Shown piece after piece: positions 1 to 8,249 of a DNA stretch of 29,846 bases; within the stretch, counting starts at the first letter, position 1, and every line of letters begins with the position of its first letter. The stretch lies in assembly GCA_000310025.1 (NCBI GenBank), contig FN649726.1:790483-820328 (forward strand), given 5' to 3'. Both the position numbers and the translations under genes were made by a program. This DNA is from Ectocarpus siliculosus. Its lineage: Eukaryota; Sar; Phaeophyceae; Ectocarpales; Ectocarpaceae. The notes beneath the pieces were generated by a model. It was not told the DNA's origin. It did no database searches and saw only the letters and a program-made list of their open reading frames with translations.

Positions 1-449
1 GGGGTGGGGGGGGAAAAACCACAAATTTGAAACTGTATCAAACCCCCACCACCTGGACCAAAACAGGAGGAAACCAAAACGGTAACAAAGTAAGTCTTTC
101 CCGGGGGGCAAAGCCAACCCCCACCCCGGAACGGCCCAAGCCACCCCCGGAAAAAGGGGGGGGGACCGCCGGTACCAGGAAGAAAAAAAAACCCCCCCCC
201 GGCCCAAAACCCCCCGCAAATTCGGCCCCCTTGTTTTTTTGCTTCCTTCGCCCCCAAAATGCCCCCCCTGAGGCCCTTGACCCCTGGGGGTTCCCGCACC
301 CCGGGGGTGTGGGGGGAGGATACTTTCCCCCCCAGGTATTCCGGGTACCCCCCCGGGGTGGGGATCCCCTTGCAAAATTCCGCGGGGGATTCTTAAACAT
401 AACCTTGGGGGGGGGGGAGGGGGTTTGGTGACAGGGGGGGGGGGGGGGG
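1..449. other. Homopolymer-rich, probably low-quality contig end
   Basis: The first ~450 bases are packed with runs of G, C, A and T, including a G run of about 19 at 434-452. This base pattern is unlike anything else in the window. The open frames here are proline/glycine repeats produced by the runs and resemble no protein family I know. The pattern is typical of the overcalled end of a read or contig, so I make no gene call. True biological G/C-rich sequence cannot be excluded. Confidence 0.6.
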
Positions 450-492
450 GGGTACTCATGTAAACGCATGCCGTAGTCGTTGCACCATAGAC
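433..492 (-). mobile_element. LINE 3' tail fragment (LINE-C)
   Basis: Read on the minus strand, this stretch matches the last ~40 bases of the two larger LINE copies in the window. It shares the GGT..ACTACGGCATGC-like segment and ends in ATGAGTAC followed by a run of C. LINE-A ends at 14206 with GAGTACGCCC, and LINE-B ends at the right window edge with GAGTACGCCCCCC. It is best read as a severely 5'-truncated LINE insertion lying downstream of the last visible DHODH exon, probably in an intron. It is short and degenerate, so confidence is moderate. Confidence 0.5.
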
Positions 493-1118
493 TTTCGAAT
501 CCCAACAATGCCGGGACGGAGCTGTGTGCCGGGGTTACGCCGGCCCAGGTTGCGGCTCGCAAGGATGAACCAGAAGTTGACCTAGCATCCCTACGACGCC
601 GGGACGGAGCGATATGACGGATTTTCGCCGGCCCAGGCTCGGAAAAGAGGACGGAGCTGGGCGCACCGCACTCCATTTTCACGCGACAGACACACCTACC
701 GCAACCCGTAAAGTGACTTTCTCTCTCAAAGCGACACGGTGCCAATCACTGCTGCGCTCGCAAGGTTAAGGTTTGGCGTTTTTCATTCGCCGAGGGTTCC
801 GCAGTTTCGCCATCATTTTCACGAGTACCCTCCTCCTGCTGCTGCAGGGCCTCTGCGTGGGAGAGGGTGTGTGCGTCAGAGTAGAAACTCACAACGAGAG
901 TGAACAGCACTCACTAGAGATGACATGCGAATGAAAACAGATCTTACAAGAGGAAGAAAAAAACAAAACGCGTACATGGACGCACATTTTTTCTGGACAG
1001 AATTGTGCCCAGGATACACAGTCTAGATGGGGCAAAACAACAAAAAACAGATGGGTATTCTGTGCGTTGTATCGTAAGAAAAAAAAAGAAGGAATCGGAT
1101 GGATGTTCTTATTAGCAC
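493..1118. other. Non-coding stretch, presumed DHODH intron 5
   Basis: No DHODH peptide or other recognisable coding segment is visible on either strand. It begins on the minus strand with GTGCTA just after DHODH exon 5 and runs to the LINE tail and homopolymer region. It contains the 40-bp repeat pair at 510-637. Confidence 0.5.
510..637. repeat. Two imperfect 40-bp repeat units, 88 bp apart
   Basis: Units at 510-549 and 598-637 share GCCGGGACGGAGC at the start and CGCCGGCCCAGG at the end with identical 28-base spacing. The middle is diverged. A third partial GGACGGAGCTGGG follows at about 650. No function is apparent. Confidence 0.7.
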
Positions 1119-2947
1119 CTCTGATAGCTTGTTCTTCCCGACGTTGACGCCTAGCAACCCGGCGCGGCCGTTCATGGCGGAGGCCTGACGCTTCTTTAGG
1201 CGTTGCTGCACCACCCGCAGGCCGTCGCTGTTGAAGCCGCAGCGGTTGATCACGCCCTCGTCTTCCTCCAGCCTGCATTCAGTACATGCGAGAATGCAAC
1301 AGCATACGTTACTTCATAACACAGTGTCGCAACAAAAATCAACTTGTACCGTTAACTCCCTGTCGTCGAAGGCAGGAGGAATCACAACAATCTACGAAGA
1401 ATGAGAGACAAAAGCATAGAGAAGCAAATCACTCTTGCAGCTTTGTTGTGGTCCCAAAAAACAAATCCGGCAGAAAAAATGGGGTTGGTGGAGACTCAAG
1501 AACTGTACAGAATGATTGCTGGGTGAAAAGCGTAGTGCGCTCGGGATTACACAAGCTTGGGTCACTGTGGGAAAGGTCCGTTGGGGCGACCCGACGTGAC
1601 GCGTACACAACAAACATCCCTCTATTGTGCAAGTTGAACTCAAAGGGGCTTAGAGGAATCTGATCATTCCGCGGAGGAATGCAAAGCAGGCTCTCATGCG
1701 CGCGAACGCTCTTCGTTGCTCACGGGGTCCGGGTGATAGCGCCAACAGTAAATATCAGTTTGTCGATCTCGAAATAATAGAAACGGACCACGAGAGCTAG
1801 CTTACAGCCGACGGGGCATAGCTCCCATGCCTCGACAAAATCACTCTACCACATTGGTGTTTCACTTTCACTTTTTGTTGTTCCCGCTGCTGCCGTGCAC
1901 AAGACACACGACGAACTTGCAGCAGTTTCACTCTTTGTCGTTCCCGCTGCTGCTGCACGAAAAGGCACACACACACGCACGCGCACCTGAACATCCTGGG
2001 CTTGGGGTTTCCCTCCTGCGGGTTGGGCGTCACGCTCCCGACCTCAACGAACCCGAACCCCGTGTCCATGAGACCGTCCACCGCCTCCCCGTGCTTGTCG
2101 AAACCCGCCGCCAGCCCGATGGGGTTCGGGAACCGCAGGCCCATCACGTGGGACGCCAGGATTGGGTCATCCATCGTCCAGTCCTGTACGGCACGGTTAT
2201 GATGAAAGAAAGCGTATCGTCGGTGGATTTATTTTTCTCTTATCGGATAAGACGAAGAGAATTATTGATGGGCATGTCAAAAGTGGGCGCGTTTTAGCCG
2301 GCGGATTTATTTTTCTCTTTAACGTGGTATCGGGCAAGAAGACCAAGATTATACAAACAGTCGTGCCTCACTCAGACTCCAAAATCAAGCAAACTCGTCG
2401 GTTAAGGGCACCGCTTTTCACAGGCATGGTGGCTCGCAGAATGTACAAGGTAAGGAGGGGCATCAACCTTAAGGACACTTCCCCGGCTTAAGGACACCTT
2501 TTTTAGCAAAAAAACAGGGGTGTCCTTCACGGAGGTTCGACTGTACTTTTGTACCATGCCCCTCAACAACGGGAAGAGAATTTTCCGAGAAAAAGATTCC
2601 TTAAATCACAGAAACAACACCCGTTCGAGCTTAATAACTACAGCCGAAGGAGGTATGTTGGGTTCACAAAGAGTGGGAGAAAAACAAATCTCGGTAACCA
2701 CAGGGTTGGAAACACGCGTCTTGCCTTGGGTGCAAGTCCGAGAGACGCCGCCTTGACCGCGATCGTGTGTGCCTCCTCGGCGTCCAGCATTCGCAGCAGA
2801 GGCATCACGACGGAGTCGCAGAGCGTTGCGTAGCCGGAGCGCGCCTGAGTAAGGTTTTGTTTTTTTTGGACCGGCATTGGAGACACGACGAAGGGGGGGT
2901 GGGCAGAGACCAGCGAAACGGGATCACGGAGAGTAGAGGGAGGTAGT

Positions 2948-3036
<89 letters not shown>

Positions 3037-5481
3037 ATAAAATATGTTACATAACACGACTAGGCGAATGCAAAACAGACACGTGATACAAGATATTTCA
3101 TTTCATAAACGAAGAAGTCCGTGCTTCACAAGAAGTCAAGCCACGGAAAGAGGGGTGCTCAGTCGCAAACCACAAAACAATCCTTCATCGGGCCCACGCA
3201 ACTAGCAATGTCCGCAGCGGCAGCAAGAGTAGCAACAAAGTACGAACCAAGCAGCAATGCCAGCAGCAGCATACGTGTCCAAAGCTATGCACATGGTACG
3301 ACTGGCTAGAAAATACTTCAGCCAAAAAAAAAATACCCTTCCACAGGGCGAAAACATCAACTTGCCTTGTCCGGGCGCAGGTGTGCGAACGCCGCTCCCG
3401 CTGCGAATCCGGTACCGGCGAAGAAGAACGCCTGCGGGGGTAAAATAGCGACACCGTCAGAAAGTGCACAGAAGATAATAGTCAGTACTCCAGGTATCCT
3501 TCACATGTAACCGTTGCTACTGGAGCAATTTTTCAAGCGAGAAGTTGGCAAGCATTTTGAGAGAAAAAATACCCCTGGTAGGGGTTTGCGATTTCGAGAG
3601 AGAGCTTGACAAAAAAGAAAGTGATACTAGAAAAAAAGAAGATAATTGCCGGAGAGAAATGCGGACACAAGACGCAGAACGGGGGTTCCTTTGTTTAAAA
3701 TTGTGTTGGGGGGTATGGAAACAAGATGCTTCGAATGGGCCCTCATCGGAACACAACTGCGCTGCCGGTGATTGAACACAACAGAACAACCTGAAGGCAA
3801 TCGCAGTCGAGAGGACCCGCTTTGCTTCCCATCAGCATCAAACAAAACGTTCTCCCCAGAACACGAGGGTGCATCGTTGGGTTCAAGGTTGAGATAATAC
3901 CTGGATGCATTGTTCATGCCAGATTTCTACATGGAGGTGGCCACAACAGCAGCAACTTTGCAACGCGCCCAGCTTCCGCATCATCAATCAACACCGTCCG
4001 CCCGCAGCAACTCGCGCCCTCGCCGAAGCATTGAGGTGCTTGTTCATGTATTGTTGGTCGTCACAGCGACGTGCACTCATGGAGAAGCAAACATGGACGA
4101 TGTGCTCACGAATGGCAACTAACGCGTGTGAACACCGGGCGCGATTGCGCTTCCCCGCCCGGTTTCTCGGCGACAGGGTAGGGTCCCCACAGACGATAAC
4201 ATATCTCTGCGGAGTCTCACTCCCAGGCACAGCAGTACATGGATGCCCTTCGTCTGCTCTGGCTAGAACCAAGCACGCAACAAGCGCTCGCCAACGGCTT
4301 CCTGCAAAACCTACCTCTCCCTGTTGTGTGTGTTGCCTCTGTCCCTGTGGACGGCGGGTGTGCGAAAATTTCCCTCTGCCATGTCTGAAGACTCCTTAGA
4401 GTTCGTTCTTCGTTCTTGCTCCATGGTAAATACTCTGTTTGTACGTACTCTTTGGGTGCCTATTTATGAGTTGAGACATACAAGTGCTCATCGAACTGAG
4501 TTTTTCCGAGTTCCATCAGGCCCTGTTCGTGTTTCGTTGTTGGGGGTTAAGCCCCTTCCTCGTACACCCCTTCAGGGGAGGAAAATAAGCCCGACACGCC
4601 TAGAATGCTTAGATACCACCTGATTTGAGAACAACCGGGTCGCTTCTGTGCGGTACGAGGTACTGCTGTGTACGCAAATATAGATACTTGTATACCGCCC
4701 GTACGACGGGGTCTGACTTGGGACACCTGCTGGAAACATGCTTCACAAGTTCAAGTTCGAAGCCAATTTTCAATTTTTCCGCACGTTGGGAACAAGAAAA
4801 CTTGTATGCATAAATACACCTATGTCTCCGCAATGCACAGAAGCAATCACACCGGAGAAGAGGTGAACATCGTGCCTAACAATATAACGGCAGGCACACA
4901 CACGGTTGCCTCCGATGTTCTTTGATTTGCACATGACAGGGAGGATGACGCACATCCCACTATTCTACCATGGATACAGCAGCTGCGGCAAGTTCAACAC
5001 ACAGTCAGAAAACCAAGACCCGGCAGGGAGCCGTCTTGCGTGCATTGGTCGACGCCCGCCCTAGCTGCACCTCTTCTGCTGGTGCGGCTCTATATGCCAC
5101 GAGCAGGCCAGCTGCTATTCTGCAACAACCTCGGCTCCCAGCACAATACTCCGCAACAACAGCAGGAGGCACGTCGTCGTGTGTACGGAGCAACATGTGC
5201 AACTTTCACCTTTGGCTACGCGCCCGATTCATTGGCCCCTGCTCCAAACAACATCAAGCTTATGCCTCTCTTGTTGTCACCTTGTAAGCACCTCGGCCCC
5301 GAGATCCTCCCCCGCCATCAGAGGGCGCAGCTCCTGCTGCAGGTGGTGTTGTGGGGCTCGTGCTTGAGCTTGCTTTTCTGCCGATCGGCCGTCCGCCCGC
5401 AGCAACTCGCGCCCTCGCCGAAGACACCCCGGACCAGCCGGACGGCGAACGAACGGCCCTTCCCACCACATAATTCAACAT
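1119..5481 (-). CDS. DHODH: Dihydroorotate dehydrogenase, class 2, mitochondrial (5' part)
   Basis: This enzyme oxidises dihydroorotate to orotate with FMN and passes electrons to quinone at the inner mitochondrial membrane; it is the fourth step of UMP synthesis. Five exons join in frame on the minus strand: 5481-5281, 3431-3366, 2844-2725, 2183-1987 and 1272-1119. Exon 1 (67 residues) is rich in Arg, Ser and Ala like a mitochondrial presequence. Exon 2 supplies a Gly/Ala/Phe-rich membrane helix. Exon 3 holds the helical [16 protein letters not shown] segment. Exon 4 holds [15 protein letters not shown] and [15 protein letters not shown], and exon 5 holds [12 protein letters not shown] and GVNVGKNK, all class 2 FMN-site signatures. 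About 246 residues are visible; the catalytic remainder lies beyond the left edge. The start is the first ATG of the presequence-like frame and is the least certain part. Introns 2 and probably 3 use GC donors. It is divergent from the PDI-like gene. Confidence 0.9.
2216..2335. repeat. Degenerate ~80-bp direct repeat in DHODH intron 3
   Basis: The segment GG(T/C)GGATTTATTTTTCTCTT occurs at about 2221 and 2301. After each copy comes a related ATCGG..AAGA..AAGA..ATTAT stretch. On the plus strand both copies read GGFIFL, but the frame matches no family I recognise. Confidence 0.5.
2440..2549. mobile_element. Possible terminal end of a Tc1/mariner- or pogo-like DNA element
   Basis: The right end reads GGTGTCCTTCACGGAGGTTCGACTGTA, whose complement starts TACAGTCGAACCTCC. 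This is the style of terminal inverted repeat found in TA-targeting pogo/Tigger elements. Inside it lie two direct copies of CTTAAGGACAC and an inverted pair AAGGACACC/GGTGTCCTT around a TTTTTTAGCAAAAAAA loop. The opposite terminus was not found convincingly; a weak ACAGTCGTGCCTC occurs near 2358. It lies in DHODH intron 3. Confidence 0.35.
2948..3033. repeat. GA/CT microsatellite in DHODH intron 2
   Basis: Some 85 bases of nearly pure GA lie here, broken by a few AA and GC interruptions. On the DHODH coding strand it is a CT-rich tract about 100 nt upstream of the exon 3 acceptor. Confidence 0.95.
3432..5280 (-). other. DHODH intron 1 (about 1.85 kb)
   Basis: The intron starts on the minus strand with AAG|GTGACA after exon 1 and ends with TTTTACCCCCGCAG before exon 2. 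Apart from the 35-bp copy of exon 1 sequence at 3994-4028, I see no coding segment, RNA gene or mobile element signature in it. Confidence 0.7.
3994..4028 (-). repeat. 35-bp exact copy of DHODH exon 1 sequence inside intron 1
   Basis: This segment is identical over 35 bases to 5389-5423, which in exon 1 encodes [12 protein letters not shown]. The flanks are unrelated. The intronic copy is also open in the same reading and gives [13 protein letters not shown]. It could be a small exon duplication or a shared short repeat; nothing shows that it is spliced in. Confidence 0.9.
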
Positions 5482-5756
5482 GGTGATCGCGAAGTGCAGC
5501 TGGCACGTCGTGTGTGGCAGCCGCCTCTCCTGCAGCAGCTAAACGGGGTGTATGTCACACCTCTTGCTGTTGTAAACCACATGTTACACCCAAAATAGGG
5601 GGCGCGCGGATGATATGGAGGTATGTGTAGTATTTCGCGGAGCCCCTACGACAAGAGGAGATCCACCCGCCGCCGCCGCTGCTGTGCAGCTGTGTGCACG
5701 ACCGCGAGACCATTCCACACGCTCGCACCGCACACTCCACGCAGGCGGAGGAAAAC
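5482..5756. promoter_or_regulatory. Shared upstream region of divergent DHODH and PDI-like genes
   Basis: Only 275 bp separate the proposed ATG of DHODH (5481, minus) from that of the PDI-like protein (5757, plus). Both promoters and both 5' UTRs must fit here unless upstream non-coding exons exist. No convincing TATA box is visible on either strand. A GCCGCCGCCGCTGCTG run near 5670 and a GGTGT..ACACC pairing near 5550 are the only patterns seen. Confidence 0.5.
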
Positions 5757-8204
5757 ATGAAGGTCATCGGGAGGAAGAGCATGCGCTGTGTAATGGCCGC
5801 GCTGGGGCTGCTGGTACTCTCGATAGGTCCCATCTCGCCCAAGGTGAGGTGACTGGAATTTTGGTCTGCGGCTTTGCACTCTGCACACACATATGGAGAG
5901 AGCCGTTTTCCTTCGTTGTGGTTATGCTGCCGTTTGTTCCGTTCTGCAGGCCGGGTAGCCGCCAGTCATTGATCGAGAGTTGGAGTTGGATAGCTGTTGC
6001 TACAGCAGTGGTCATAGTGGCATGCCACTCGGGCGATGCCTGCTTCATGATACGAGGTTGTTCGTTGCGCGCGTGAATATTCCGCTTTGAAGACGTCCGC
6101 TGCGCGTCTGTTGCTCATTGGTCAACGAAGTTTGGAGAGAACCTGTACTTGCAAATAACTACAGTCTACAGAGTAGATATAGATATAGAAATAGATACCG
6201 GGGGTAAAGCTTCTGCCGCGAACGAATGCTCGCTGCTTTAGGCAGCTTTAGGCAGTGAACGTATGTTGCCAAAGCAGAAACGAATCCCGTTTGTTCTTGG
6301 TACACAGCAGACTGCAGTGTACGGTAGGTTGCAGAAGATACCACACCCCCTGGACCGATCTCTACGTTACGCCCGATCTCTCTACATTGTACGGACAAAG
6401 GAGGATACCAACATCAAATGATGTGTGTTCGGAAAGATCTCGACCAGACGTTTCCAACGCCGTCATTGCCGGCACCGCCACTGGTTTTGCTGCAGAGTAT
6501 TGGAGCTGTGGTAGACATCTACCATGCCACCTGCACGGTGTAGGCCGATGTAGGACGCCGCAAAGCGTCGTCTTCGCTCCGAGACCAATAGCCTGACCTT
6601 CCAGCGGGTAGAAATACGCTTGTTCGTTACGATTCAGTCGATGCAGCTGCTTGAGTTACACCAGGCTGTTGTGCTTATTGGGTACCCGCGAGCTTTTGTT
6701 ACTTTGGTACATGCCATACTTCGTACTCCGTACAAGGTTTCCCTGCGGGATGTCAGTTACGGGCATCCGGCACAGGGTGATCTTTTCAATTTCCCAGGGG
6801 GGTGATGGCAACAGTTTCATGTACACGTATTTGGATTCCTTTGCCTCTAGTTGAAAAGGCGTTGGGTGTACACGTCGTAATCAGACACAGAGGTTTCCAA
6901 GCGAGGAACTAAACCAAATTACCGTTGCCGCAGCAATTTGAGCCCTGGCGTGTGCCGGCAGCTGCGGTCGACCTGCCTCAGCATCTCTGTTAGTACGCCC
7001 ACGTTCTCTTGGTCTCTTCTGTTGTGCCGTTTTTTGGAGGATTCATGTGTGTTTGACTGCTCAAGTTCGACTGCTGCTGCTGCCGGCATACTCCGCTTTC
7101 TTTGTGTTTCGCGTGGTTTAAGCCAAACTCTGGGACCTAAAGAAGTATTTTTTGGATTTTTTTGTGTCAACGCAATGCAATCGCCAGAGTTCAAAAGCAG
7201 AAATCGCGATGCAATCGAGAGCATCATCTCGAAGATCGAGGCCAACATAGCAGGCGACAGCAAGTCAGGAAGATACCGACAGATGCTCCTTCGCTCTTAT
7301 TCCCTTGTTATGCAGCCCCGACTTTCGTGCTTCCCGGCAATCTACCTACTTGTAAGCATTTCCGATGCGCCGGCTCTGACCTCTTCAGCATGGACTATGT
7401 GTCCACCCTCTGTGTTCTGCCGTCCTGACGGGCAGATGACTTGATTTTGAGCCTCACTTCAGCATTTCTCATGTATTTTGCGCCAACCCTCGCTCCTTAT
7501 TTGGTCAGTGAGGAAACCAACAGGAATTTGACGCTCCAACCTCTAACCCCCCATCACAACATTGGGGACGTTTTTTGACCCGATCATCCGGCCGCCAATC
7601 AAGGGTTCCTTCGTGACTGCCGAGGCAGCAGATGGCGCTGCCGCCGCCGCCGCCGAGATTCCCCAAGAACCAAAGGTGGACGCCGACGAGGACGGAATGG
7701 GGGGGGCGGAGGGAGAAGAGGAGCCGGCCATCCCGGGGGCGACCGTCCAGGTGCTGACGGACGGCGACTTCGAGAGGATTACGCAGGCGTCGACGGGGGC
7801 CACGACCGGCGACTGGTTCGTCGGTGAGAGAGAAAGAAGCGGCAGCAAAGCGAAGCTCAAGTTTGAGTTGCTCGTCCACAATCACGGGCTGATGGGATGG
7901 GTTTTTGTTTGTCTTGGCTGCAGGGCTTGGTTCTGCTGTGTTGAAGAATGGCATATGGCGGCTTTCCATGGCGCATGCAGCCAAGGGTTTCCCGCCGTGG
8001 AGTAGTTGCCGCCCCCCGCGACACTGCGGTCTCCCCCTCCCGTACTCATGTTCATTGTCGGTGGTGTAGAATATCTCGCGTGTTTGCCTGCTGTACGAAT
8101 CTGAAAACGTTTGCAATGTCTTGCGATGCCTACGCCGCTGATTTCTGCCACGCACGTGCTCGGGGTGGCGTCGGTGGTGGTCGGACTACCGATGCTTCTG
8201 CTAC

Positions 8205-8249
<45 letters not shown>

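Noticed and set aside
38-745. 235-residue minus-strand open frame at the left edge
   Set aside because: Much of it is Pro/Gly produced by homopolymer runs, no DHODH or other family motif is seen, and it crosses the LINE tail and repeats.
7175-7350. Open stretch with a charged peptide (MQSPEFKSRNRDAIESIISK onward) as an extra exon or separate gene
   Set aside because: It is not required for the frame between exons 1 and 2 of the PDI-like gene, has no known family resemblance, and its acceptor is weak. It could be reconsidered with transcript data.
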